Positions 5,961 to 12,675 of a DNA stretch of 15,917 nucleotides are shown here, one piece after another. Source of the stretch: Solirubrobacteraceae bacterium (GTDB lineage Bacteria; Actinomycetota; Thermoleophilia; Solirubrobacterales; Solirubrobacteraceae); the NCBI GenBank assembly GCA_025935735.1, contig JAICUS010000066.1, forward strand, positions 1 to 15,917, read 5' to 3'. Numbering within the stretch: position 1 is the first letter of the stretch; every line of letters begins with the position of its first letter. The notes under the pieces are model-generated. The model saw only the letters and a list, made by a program, of their open reading frames with translations, made no database searches and was not told where the DNA came from. The position numbers were made by a program, and so were the translations under genes.

Positions 5961-7156
5961 GGCCCCGGCTTCGGCCGCGGCTCGCCGCCGGGGAACGCGA
6001 GCCGGATGATCGTGCGCTGGACCATCCCCCACTGCTTGAGCAGCGGGCCGGTGTTGTAAGGCAGCTCGTAGCGCGTGCAGATCTCCCGCACGCGCGGGGC
6101 GATCTCGCCGTAGCGGGTGCTCGGCATGTCGGGGTAGAGGTGGTGCTCGACCTGGTAGCCCAGGTTGCCGCTGATGACGTGGAACAGCGGGCCGCCCTCG
6201 ATGTTCGCCGCGCCGATCAGCTGGCGCACGTACTTCGCCCCCCGGCTCTCGTCGCCCGTCTCCTCCTGGGAGAACGTGTACGTCTGGTCGGGGAAGTGGC
6301 CGCAGAAGATGATCGCGTGCGACCACAGGTTGCGGACGACGTTGGCGGCGGCGTCGGCGGTCAGCGTGGCCAGGTAGGCCTCCTTGAACGCGGCCGCCGC
6401 GTCGAAGCGGGGCGCGGGACGGCGGCGCAGGCGGTCGCGCAGGCCGCGGTGCTCGCGGCGGGCGGCGAAGACGGCCGCGCGCACCCCGGTGGAGATCGCC
6501 GCGCTGAACGCCGGCCAGGCCACGTAGTCCTTCTGGATCTGCAGGCGCGCCTTGCCCAGGATCCCCCGCACCTCCTTGGCCACCTGCGACATCGGCTTCT
6601 CGCCCGCGCGGATCGCGTCGAGGTCGAGGTCGTGGAACGCCACCCCCCACTCGAACAGCGCCATCAGGGCGAGGTTGTAGAGCGGCTGCAGCAGGTAGAC
6701 CGGGTGCCACGGCTGGTGCGGGTCGATCCGCATGATCTCGTAGCCGAGGTCCTTGTCCTTGCCGCGGATGTTCGTGTAGGTGTGGTGGATGTAGTTGTGG
6801 GAGTGCTTCCAGGCCTCGGACGTGGACGCGGTGTCCCAGTCCCACACGGACGAGTTGATGACGGGGTCGTTCATCCAGTCCCACTGGCCGTGCAGGACGT
6901 TGTGGCCGATCTCCATGTTCTCCAGGATCTTGGCCAGCGAGAGCGTGGCCGTCCCGAGCGCCCAGGCGGGCTTGAAGTGGGCCCCCACCAGCACCATCCG
7001 GCCGATCAGCCCGAGCCGCCGGTGCAGCGCGATGATGCCGCGGATGTAGGCGGCGTCGCGGTCTCCGAGGTCCGCTTTGACCTCCTCGTGGAGCTCGTCG
7101 AACTCGCGCGCGATCGCCTCTATCTGCTCCGGGGTCATGCGGTGCAGGGGGTTCAT
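5888..7156 (-). CDS. Membrane fatty-acid desaturase (acyl-lipid/acyl-CoA type)
   Basis: A 422-residue di-iron desaturase that introduces a double bond into a fatty acyl chain in the membrane. All three histidine boxes are present: GHNVLHG (His85, His89), HSHNYIHH (118-125) and GYQVEHH (His338, His339), with two further histidines in WSHAIIFCGHF (279-288). Hydrophobic segments flank the boxes near 50-80, 155-172 and 212-232. The ATG start has AGGAGG about four bases upstream. It lies 8 bp after the flavin/iron-sulfur reductase gene, which probably feeds it electrons, as Rv3230c does for DesA3 in Mycobacterium tuberculosis. The position of the double bond and the substrate cannot be read from sequence. 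The Arg/Ala-rich tail is encoded by DNA that also encodes the end of the diguanylate cyclase on the other strand. Confidence 0.92.
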   Translation of the reverse strand: MNPLHRMTPEQIEAIAREFDELHEEVKADLGDRDAAYIRGIIALHRRLGLIGRMVLVGAHFKPAWALGTATLSLAKILENMEIGHNVLHGQWDWMNDPVINSSVWDWDTASTSEAWKHSHNYIHHTYTNIRGKDKDLGYEIMRIDPHQPWHPVYLLQPLYNLALMALFEWGVAFHDLDLDAIRAGEKPMSQVAKEVRGILGKARLQIQKDYVAWPAFSAAISTGVRAAVFAARREHRGLRDRLRRRPAPRFDAAAAFKEAYLATLTADAAANVVRNLWSHAIIFCGHFPDQTYTFSQEETGDESRGAKYVRQLIGAANIEGGPLFHVISGNLGYQVEHHLYPDMPSTRYGEIAPRVREICTRYELPYNTGPLLKQWGMVQRTIIRLAFPGGEPRPKPGPYRGETVLAAGEGVPAVARERRPA

Positions 7157-7164
7157 GGGCCTCC

Positions 7165-8250
7165 TCAGAGCTCGATCTCGACGCGCCCCTCCGGGGCGCT
7201 GATGCAGGTGCGCACGGTCTCGCCGTCGTTGCCGTAGACCTTGCCGTTGCGCAGGTCGCGCAGGCGCCCGGACTTCAGGGTCCCGACGCACGTGTGGCAG
7301 ATGCCCTCGCGGCAGCCGTAGGGCAGCTCCAGGCCGGCGTCCTCGCCGGCCACGAGGATCGGGGTGGAGCCGTCCGCCTCGACCTCGCAGTCGCTCTTGA
7401 GGAACACGACGGTCCCGCCCTCGCCCTCCTCGCCCGAGAGCCCGAGCATGGGCTGGAAGCGCTCCATGTGGAGCCGGTGCGGGACGCCGTGGCGCTCCCA
7501 GTGCTCGCAGAACGCGTCGAGCATCTCGCCCGGGCCGGAGAGGAACGTCTCGCGCTCGCGCCAGTCGCCCACGAGCTCGTCGAGGTCCTCGGGCTTCAGC
7601 CGGGCCTCGCTCGTGGTGTCGCGCTCGATCAGCCGGAAGCCCTCGTGGCGGTCCGCGTACTCGCGCAGCTCGGCGCCGAAGATGACGTCGTGGCGCCCGC
7701 GGGCCGAGTGCAGCAGGGTCGCGTCGGCCGGCCGGATGCTGCGCAGCATGCTCATGATCGGCGTGATGCCGCTGCCCGCGCTGATGAACAGGAGCTTCTC
7801 CGGCGGGTCGTCCGGGAGCACGAAGTCGCCCTCGACGCCGCCCAGCGAGACGATCGCGCCCACCCGCCCGTGCTTGACCAGGTAGGGCGAGACGACGCCT
7901 TCGCCGACGTGCTTGACCGTGATCGAGATGCAGCCGTCTCTTCGATCCGGCGCCGAGGTCAGCGAGTACGCGCGCCAGTGCCGCACGCCCTTGACGTCGA
8001 CGCCGATGCGCAGGTACTGGCCGGGCCGGTGGCCGTCCCAGCGGTAGCCGGGCCTGATCACGACGGTCGCGGCGTCGGCGGTCTCCGGCTCGACGTGCTC
8101 GATCCGCCCGCGCAGCTCGCGCGTGGACCACAGCGGGTTGAGCAGCTCGAGGTAGTCGCTCGGCAGCAGCGGCGTCGTCAGCGTCTCGATCGCCCGCAGC
8201 AGGCCGCGCTGTAGCCGCGGCACGTTCGGTCTGGCACCCGTCTCCGGCAT
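7165..8250 (-). CDS. Flavin/2Fe-2S oxidoreductase, electron donor to the desaturase
   Basis: A 361-residue ferredoxin reductase-type protein that passes electrons from NAD(P)H through flavin to a plant-type 2Fe-2S centre. The flavin-binding RAYSLTSAP (93-101) and nucleotide-binding ISAGSGITPIMSML (156-169) form the reductase part. The C-terminal ferredoxin part has Cys313, Cys318, Cys321 and Cys349 (CREGICHTC plus a later TC). An N-terminal stretch of about 45 residues, ending in LNPLW, matches the style of the mycobacterial Rv3230c family. The desaturase follows after 8 bp, so the two are surely co-transcribed and likely partners. The ATG start has no clear ribosome-binding site. The gap to the upstream ku gene is 44 bp and contains an imperfect palindrome. 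Confidence 0.92.
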   Translation of the reverse strand: MPETGARPNVPRLQRGLLRAIETLTTPLLPSDYLELLNPLWSTRELRGRIEHVEPETADAATVVIRPGYRWDGHRPGQYLRIGVDVKGVRHWRAYSLTSAPDRRDGCISITVKHVGEGVVSPYLVKHGRVGAIVSLGGVEGDFVLPDDPPEKLLFISAGSGITPIMSMLRSIRPADATLLHSARGRHDVIFGAELREYADRHEGFRLIERDTTSEARLKPEDLDELVGDWRERETFLSGPGEMLDAFCEHWERHGVPHRLHMERFQPMLGLSGEEGEGGTVVFLKSDCEVEADGSTPILVAGEDAGLELPYGCREGICHTCVGTLKSGRLRDLRNGKVYGNDGETVRTCISAPEGRVEIEL

Positions 8251-8264
8251 CCGCCGGGACGAGT

Positions 8265-8284
8265 GTTACACAGAATGATGCAAC
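8265..8284. promoter_or_regulatory. Imperfect palindrome in the ku-reductase gap
   Basis: Arms GTTACA (8265-8270) and TGCAAC (8279-8284) pair with one G-T exception around an AT-richer centre. This is the least GC-rich patch nearby and lies 15 bp upstream of the reductase start, a common place for an operator of a TetR-type lipid regulator. No regulator gene is adjacent, so this is only a candidate. Confidence 0.3.
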
Positions 8285-8294
8285 GGTCTGGCGG

Positions 8295-9155
8295 CTACTT
8301 CGCCTTGGCCGGCTCGCGCTTCTCGCGCGCCGGGGCCTTGCGCTTGGGCTTCTCGTCGGCGTCGCCGTCGCTGCGCACCGCGGCGAGGCTGGCCTCCAGC
8401 GCGGCCATCAGGTCCGGCACGCGCTCGGCCTTCGGCGCCTCGGGCTGGACGGCGATCTCCGCGCCCTCGGCCTTGGCCTCGATCAGCTCGAGGACCTTCT
8501 CGCGGTATTCGTCGTGGTAGCGCTCGGGCGCGAAGTCGGAGGCCAGCGACTCGATCAGCTGCTGGGCCATCTTCAGCTCGCGCTCTGAGGCCTTGAGCTC
8601 GCTCTTCTCGGGCAGCCCGTCGAGGTCATCGGGCGGGACGACCTCGTCGGCGAAGATCATCGTCTCCATCATCAGCAGGTGGCCGTCGCGGTGCGGGCGG
8701 ATGGCGACGAGCTGCTCCTTGGAGCGCAGCACCACCCGGGCGATCGCCACCTTGCCGGCCTCCTCCATGGCGCTCAGCAGCAGCCCGTAGGCCTTCGCGG
8801 CGCCCTTGTCGGGGACGAGGTAGTACGGGTGGTCATAGAAGACCGGGTCGATGTCCGCGAGGTCGACGAAGTCCTCGATGTCGATCGTGCGCGACTTCTC
8901 GGGGTCGAGCGCCTCGAGCTCGTCGGGGTTGATGACCACGTAGCGGTCGCGGGTGAGCTCGTAGCCCTTGACGATCTGGTCGTAGGAGACTTCCTCGCCC
9001 GTCTCGGGGTCGACGCGCTTCTGCTGGATGCGGTTCCCGGTCTCGCCATTGAGCTGGTGGAACCGGACGGTCTTCTTCGAGACGGCGGAGTAGAGCTTGA
9101 TCGGGACGTTGACCAGCCCGAACGAGATCGCGCCGCTCCACATTGATCGGGCCAT
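8295..9155 (-). CDS. ku: Bacterial Ku protein (NHEJ end binding)
   Basis: A 286-residue Ku homodimer subunit that rings broken DNA ends and recruits LigD. The start is the classic MARSMWSGAISFGLVNVPIK (1-20), followed by the Ku core with VDPETGEEV (48-56), the ring-forming middle region with YYLVPDKGAAKAYGLL (110-125), and LASDFAPERYHDEYRE (204-219). The last 30 or so residues are Lys/Arg/Pro/Ala-rich (KPKRKAPAREKR), the basic tail found in many actinobacterial Ku proteins that aids DNA binding. Length is normal for the family. The ATG at 9155 has a GCAGGG just upstream. It lies 43 bp after the aldo/keto reductase and downstream of ligD on the same strand. Confidence 0.97.
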   Translation of the reverse strand: MARSMWSGAISFGLVNVPIKLYSAVSKKTVRFHQLNGETGNRIQQKRVDPETGEEVSYDQIVKGYELTRDRYVVINPDELEALDPEKSRTIDIEDFVDLADIDPVFYDHPYYLVPDKGAAKAYGLLLSAMEEAGKVAIARVVLRSKEQLVAIRPHRDGHLLMMETMIFADEVVPPDDLDGLPEKSELKASERELKMAQQLIESLASDFAPERYHDEYREKVLELIEAKAEGAEIAVQPEAPKAERVPDLMAALEASLAAVRSDGDADEKPKRKAPAREKREPAKAK

Positions 9156-9198
9156 ATGCCCTGCATTCTGGCAGGCGGAGCGGCGCCGCCCGCAGGTC

Positions 9199-10068
9199 TC
9201 AGTGCACGTTCGCGATCTCGCCGATGGCGGCGAGCTCCTGGTGTGACAGCTCCAGCTCGGCGGCCTTGACGGAGTCCTGGATGCTCTCGGGCCGCGAGGC
9301 GCCCGGGATCGGGATCACGGCGGGCGAGAGGCTGAGCAGCCACGCCAGCGCGACCTGCTGCGGCGAGACGCCGTGTGCCTCGGCCGCCGCGGCGACGGGG
9401 TCGTGGCCGCCGGCGGCCTCGCCGGCGTGCCCGATGCCTCCGAGCGGCGACCAGGGCAGGAAGGCGATCCCGTGCTCGTCGCAGATCGCCAGCTCCCCCT
9501 TGGCCAGCGGCGAGGTGAACTCGAGCGAGAGCTGGTTCTGCACCGACACGAGGTCGACGATCCCCAGCGTCTCCTCGATCTGGTCAGTATCCGCGTTGGA
9601 GATCCCGATCCAGCGGATCTTGCCCTCGTCCTGGAGCTCCTTGAGCGCGCCGATCGACTCGGCGTAGGGCACGTCCGGATCGGGCCGGTGGAACTGGTAG
9701 AGGTCGATCCGGTCGGTGCGCAGGCGCCGCAGCGACGCCTCGCACGCCTCGCGCAGGTGCTCGGGGGTGCCCTTCACGTGCCAGCCCTTGTCGCGCGTGC
9801 GGTACATGCCGCCCTTGGTGGCGACGATCACGCCGTCGCGCCGGCCCTCGAGCGCGCGGGCGATCAGCTCCTCGTTGTGGCCGGTGTCGCGGTCGTCCCA
9901 GCTGTATGCGTCGGCGGTGTCGATGAGCGTGACGCCCGCGTCGACGGCGGCGTGGATGGTGCGGACGGAGCGCTCTTCCGGGGGCCGGCTCGAGAGCGAC
10001 ATCGGCATCCCGCCCAGGCCGATGGGGAAGACGGCGGTGTCGGCCAGCTTGCGTGGTTCGATGGTCAT
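9199..10068 (-). CDS. Aldo/keto reductase
   Basis: A 289-residue NADPH-dependent oxidoreductase of the aldo/keto reductase superfamily. The catalytic tetrad is readable: Asp50 and Tyr55 in LIDTADAYSW, Lys85 in ATKGG and His127 in YQFHRPD. Later parts of the barrel include IRWIGISNA, VQNQLSLE, FLPWSPLGG and the cofactor-binding IPIPGASRPE near the C-terminus. Its ATG overlaps the ligD stop codon as ATGA, with GAGGAGG inside the end of ligD, so translation is coupled to ligD. The substrate is unknown. Location between ligD and ku is curious; a role in detoxifying stress-derived aldehydes would fit but is only inference. Confidence 0.93.
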   Translation of the reverse strand: MTIEPRKLADTAVFPIGLGGMPMSLSSRPPEERSVRTIHAAVDAGVTLIDTADAYSWDDRDTGHNEELIARALEGRRDGVIVATKGGMYRTRDKGWHVKGTPEHLREACEASLRRLRTDRIDLYQFHRPDPDVPYAESIGALKELQDEGKIRWIGISNADTDQIEETLGIVDLVSVQNQLSLEFTSPLAKGELAICDEHGIAFLPWSPLGGIGHAGEAAGGHDPVAAAAEAHGVSPQQVALAWLLSLSPAVIPIPGASRPESIQDSVKAAELELSHQELAAIGEIANVH

Positions 10069-11510
10069 CCCTCCTCGGGATAGCGGATGTCCTCGGGAGC
10101 GAGGTCGTCGCGCAGGCCCTTGTAGCGGGGGTGGCGCAACGTGCCGGCGTCCGTGATGTCGCCGTAGTCGACCGCCGCGACCAGCTGCGGCTCGACGAAG
10201 TGGACCTCCTTCGGCGGCTTGGTCTCGCCGGCCGTGAACGGGCTGCTGTCGCGGGCCAGCGGTGCGAGGAGGCGGCCGACGCGGGTCAGCTCGGCCTCGG
10301 TGAAGCCGCTGCCCACGCGGCCGCCGTAGTACAGCGCGCCGTCGTCGTCGTACCAGCCGACGGCCAGCGCGCCGAGCCGGCCCGAGCGCCCGCCCTCGCC
10401 CTCCACCCAGCCGCCGACCACGACGTCGGCGCGGCGGACGTTCTTGACCTTCACCCAGCCGGGCGAGCGCCGTCCCGGCGTGTACGGGCAGTCGAGCCGC
10501 TTGGCCACGATGCCCTCCAGGCCCTGGGCCTTGGAGGCGGCGAGCAGCGCCGCGCCGTCGCCCACGTGGTGGGCCGGCGTCTGCCAGGCGGGGCCGTTGA
10601 GGTCGAGCTCGCGCAGCCGCGCGCGGCGCTCCTCGTAGGTGTCGCCGCACAGCGAGTGGCCGTCGAGGAAGAGCAGGTCGAAGATGACGTAGACGACGGG
10701 GTCGGAGACGCTCAGGCGCCGCACCTGGGACTCGCCGGTCAGGTGCATGCGGCGCTGCAGGCGCTGGAAGCTCGGCCGCCCGCTGTCGTCGAAGGCGACC
10801 ACCTCGCCGTCCAGCACCGCCTCGTGCGTGCCCAGCGCCCGGCCGAGCTCGCGCAGCTCCGGGTAGCGGGCGGTGATGTTGTTCGCGCGGCGGCTGGCCA
10901 GCCGCAGCCGACCGCCGCCGGCGTAGCCGATCGCCCGCACGCCGTCCCACTTGACCTCGAACGCCCAGTTGCCGCCCTTCGGCAGGCCGCCGGAGGCGGC
11001 GAGCATCGGCGCGATGCTCTCCGGCAGCGGCTCGCGGTCCGGGTCCTCCGCCGGGTCCATCCGGTGGATCATCCAGTTCTTGTCGCTCGTCCGGAACAGC
11101 ACGTAGCGGCCCCTGACCCGCTCGCCGTGGAAGGTGACCATCACCTCTTTGTCGCGCAGCTTGTGCAGCTCGTAGGTGCCGCGGTCGAAGATGCGCATGC
11201 TGCCGGCGCCGTAGTTGCCCTCCGGGATGTCGCCCTCGAACTCCAGGTACTCGAGCGGGTGGTCCTCGGTGCGGACGGCGAGGTTGTTGCGCTGCGGGTC
11301 GGCCGGAATGCCCTTCGGGACCGCCCAGGAGAGCAGCGTCCCGTCGTGCTCCAGGCGCAGGTCCCAGTGCATCGAGCGGGCCGAGTGCTCCTGCACCACG
11401 AAGCGCCGGTCGCCCTCCTCGGCGCCGGTGTCCCCGGACGGCTCCGGCGTCGCGCCGAAGTCTCTCTTGTCGCGATATGGCTCCAGGCGGTCGGCCATCC
11501 GGTCACCCAT
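10065..11510 (-). CDS. ligD: NHEJ DNA ligase LigD, phosphoesterase-ligase form without polymerase
   Basis: A 481-residue protein with two LigD domains. The N-terminal 3'-phosphoesterase (about 35-150) has the active-site set His42, His48, Asp50, Arg52, His84 and Tyr88 in VVQEHSARSMHWDLRLEHDG (39-58 approx.) and TEDHPLEY. The ATP-dependent ligase follows, with nucleophile Lys187 in EVKWDG, motif III YVIFDLLFLDG, motif IV EGIVAKR (332-338), motif V GWVKVK (351-356) and an OB fold ending RHPRYKGLRDD. The polymerase domain is missing and is encoded separately at 525-1430. The longest start is given; Met5 (at 11498) is also plausible because a GGGTAT motif overlaps the first ATG and ends 10 nt before Met5. 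The gene heads the minus-strand run ligD, aldo/keto reductase, ku, reductase, desaturase. Confidence 0.95.
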   Translation of the reverse strand: MGDRMADRLEPYRDKRDFGATPEPSGDTGAEEGDRRFVVQEHSARSMHWDLRLEHDGTLLSWAVPKGIPADPQRNNLAVRTEDHPLEYLEFEGDIPEGNYGAGSMRIFDRGTYELHKLRDKEVMVTFHGERVRGRYVLFRTSDKNWMIHRMDPAEDPDREPLPESIAPMLAASGGLPKGGNWAFEVKWDGVRAIGYAGGGRLRLASRRANNITARYPELRELGRALGTHEAVLDGEVVAFDDSGRPSFQRLQRRMHLTGESQVRRLSVSDPVVYVIFDLLFLDGHSLCGDTYEERRARLRELDLNGPAWQTPAHHVGDGAALLAASKAQGLEGIVAKRLDCPYTPGRRSPGWVKVKNVRRADVVVGGWVEGEGGRSGRLGALAVGWYDDDGALYYGGRVGSGFTEAELTRVGRLLAPLARDSSPFTAGETKPPKEVHFVEPQLVAAVDYGDITDAGTLRHPRYKGLRDDLAPEDIRYPEEG

Positions 11511-11514
11511 ACCC
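11509..11514 (-). promoter_or_regulatory. Candidate SigB/SigF-type -10 (GGGTAT) before ligD
   Basis: On the minus strand GGGTAT overlaps the first ligD ATG and ends 10 nt before Met5. A GACTT 16 nt upstream of it could be a -35 of the GNNTT type. If used, translation would start at Met5 from a near-leaderless message. Confidence 0.3.
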
Positions 11515-11543
11515 GGTTGGTGAAGCTAGGAAGTCTGCAAGGT

Positions 11544-11549
11544 GGGTAT
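11544..11549 (+). promoter_or_regulatory. Candidate SigB/SigF-type -10 (GGGTAT) before the STAS-kinase operon
   Basis: GGGTAT ends 13 nt before the ATG at 11563 and is the mirror image of the ATACCC at 11509-11514. No clear -35 is seen at normal spacing. The overlapping TATCGT (11547-11552) is an alternative vegetative -10. Confidence 0.3.
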
Positions 11550-11562
11550 CGTGCACGGCCGT

Positions 11563-11937
11563 ATGGACGCCAACCCCATCGTGCTCGACGAAACCGCCGG
11601 CGACGTCGTGGTGGTCGTCGTGGAGGGCGAGCACGACATCTACACCGCGCCCACGCTGCGGGAGCGGCTCGAGGAAGCGCTCGGCCGCGGCGGGGGGATC
11701 GTCGTCGACCTCACCGGCGCGACCTTCGTGGACTCGTCGGTGCTGGGGGCGCTGCTCGACGCGCGCCGGCGGGCGATCGAGGCCAACCAGGGCTACGTCG
11801 TCTGCGTCGGCGAGGCCGTCGAGCCGGGCGTGCAGCGCATCCTGGACATCACCGGCCTCGTGCCCGTCCTGCCGGTCCTGCGCGGGCGCGACGAGGCCAT
11901 CGCGGCCGCCCGGTCCACCAACGGCCACGGCGAATGA
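11563..11937 (+). CDS. STAS-domain anti-sigma factor antagonist (third copy)
   Basis: A 124-residue STAS protein. It shows VVVVEGEHDIYTAPTL (17-32), VVDLTGATFVDSSVLGALL (47-65) and VQRILDITGLVPVLPVL near the C-terminus. Ser58 aligns with the phosphorylated serine of SpoIIAA, but the usual Gly after DSS is Val60, a small departure. An upstream in-frame GTG (11542) exists, but the ATG at 11563 places the fold start naturally. The stop codon overlaps the ATG of the kinase gene as ATGA, so antagonist and kinase are translationally coupled and are likely direct partners. The C-terminal tail (AIAAARSTNGHGE) is slightly longer than in the other two copies. Confidence 0.9.
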   Translation: MDANPIVLDETAGDVVVVVVEGEHDIYTAPTLRERLEEALGRGGGIVVDLTGATFVDSSVLGALLDARRRAIEANQGYVVCVGEAVEPGVQRILDITGLVPVLPVLRGRDEAIAAARSTNGHGE

Positions 11938-12425
11938 CCGCAACGCCCGCCCCGGAGGTCCTGCTCACCATGCCGGCCCGGCCGGAGGGGGTGGGCGTCG
12001 TCCGCCAGGCGCTCGCCGGCATGGCCGACGCGCTGGACTTCGACGCCTCGGTGCTGGCCGACATGAAGATGGCGGTCACCGAGGCCTGCACGAACGTCGT
12101 CGTGCACGCCTACGAGGAGGACGCCGGCATGCTCGAGGTCGAGATGCTGGCCGACGAGGACGGCCTGACCATCGTCGTCCGCGACCACGGCGCCGGCATC
12201 CAGCCCCGTCCCGCCCGCTCCGAGCCCCCCGCCCTCGGCCTCGGCCTGCCGCTGATCGCCGCCCTGTCTGACGCCTTCGAGCTCAAGGGCAGCGCCGGCC
12301 AGGGCACCGAGGTCCGCATGACCTTCGCCTACGCCCGCGCGCACGACCCCGCGTCGGCCAACCCGGTCACCGGCACCGTCGGCTCCGACGGACGCTGGGA
12401 TCCGGAGGCCGACGAGCTCGACTAG
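11934..12425 (+). CDS. RsbW/SpoIIAB-like anti-sigma factor serine kinase
   Basis: A 163-residue Bergerat-fold (HATPase_c) protein. The N box has Glu50 and Asn54 in AVTEACTNVVVHAY (47-60), the G1 box has Asp84 in VVRDHGAGI, and the G2 region is LGLGLPLI (101-108), followed by GTEVRMTF. Such kinases bind and silence a sigma factor and inactivate STAS antagonists by phosphorylation. The ATG overlaps the stop of the third STAS gene by four bases. No sigma gene is in this operon; the SigB/SigF-type sigma at 2425-3225 is the nearest candidate target, which is inference. The acidic tail after about 135 is extra to the core fold and may be flexible. It is the only such kinase in the window. Confidence 0.92.
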   Translation: MTATPAPEVLLTMPARPEGVGVVRQALAGMADALDFDASVLADMKMAVTEACTNVVVHAYEEDAGMLEVEMLADEDGLTIVVRDHGAGIQPRPARSEPPALGLGLPLIAALSDAFELKGSAGQGTEVRMTFAYARAHDPASANPVTGTVGSDGRWDPEADELD

Positions 12426-12675
12426 CGCCCCGCGCGCTCTCCGCGAGGCGTCGTCTTGGGCGCCGGCGAACTGCGGCTGGGTAGGGGAATGAGGGGTTCG
12501 GCCACGGGGCGTGGGTGATCGGTTCTGCGGCGCCCGCGGCGAGGCGGGGCTGGTCAGTCGCGTATAGAGCGACTAACCAGCCCCACGCCTTTCCGGTGTG
12601 TCACGTTCCCGGTCGACCCTGATCGATTCGCGCGCCGTGACGATCGATCATGCGCGGCAAAGGCTCCCTCACTCC
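12426..12675. other. Non-coding 250 bp between two convergent genes
   Basis: No reading frame here looks like a protein. It holds a G-rich stretch (about 12476-12520), a long perfect-but-one hairpin at 12546-12584, and a less GC-rich part with inverted arms TGATCGAT (12620-12627) and ATCGATCA (12643-12650). No transposase remnant or target-site duplication was seen. Confidence 0.6.
12546..12584. terminator. Strong hairpin, probable bidirectional terminator
   Basis: GGGGCTGGT (12546-12554) pairs with ACCAGCCCC (12576-12584), then one C-A mismatch, then AGTCGC (12556-12561) with GCGACT (12569-12574), leaving the 7-nt loop GTATAGA. It stands between the ends of the converging kinase and methyltransferase genes, where a terminator is expected. 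There is no T-tract on either side, so it would be a non-canonical GC-type terminator or a structured RNA. Confidence 0.6.

Noticed and set aside
5285..7237. A 650-codon plus-strand frame opposite the desaturase
   Set aside because: It lies antisense to clear conserved genes, has the skewed Arg/Pro/Ala/Val composition typical of GC-rich shadows, and shows no domain.
5888..8131. A 747-codon frame suggesting an N-terminal extension of the desaturase
   Set aside because: The extension is the reductase gene read in the wrong frame. The desaturase ATG has a good ribosome-binding site just upstream.
9199..10950. A 583-codon minus-strand frame suggesting a longer aldo/keto reductase or fusion
   Set aside because: Residues before MTIEPRKLAD are Arg/Pro/Ala-rich shadow of ligD in another frame. 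The ATGA overlap gives the natural start.
10053..12425. A 790-codon plus-strand frame that seems to fuse antisense-of-ligD sequence to the RsbW-like kinase
   Set aside because: The part before 11934 is low-complexity shadow coding opposite ligD. The kinase has its own ATG in the ATGA overlap with the STAS gene.
12426..12675. Mobile-element scar or attachment site in the gene-poor gap
   Set aside because: The inverted repeats are not flanked by direct repeats, and there is no integrase, transposase or tRNA gene nearby.
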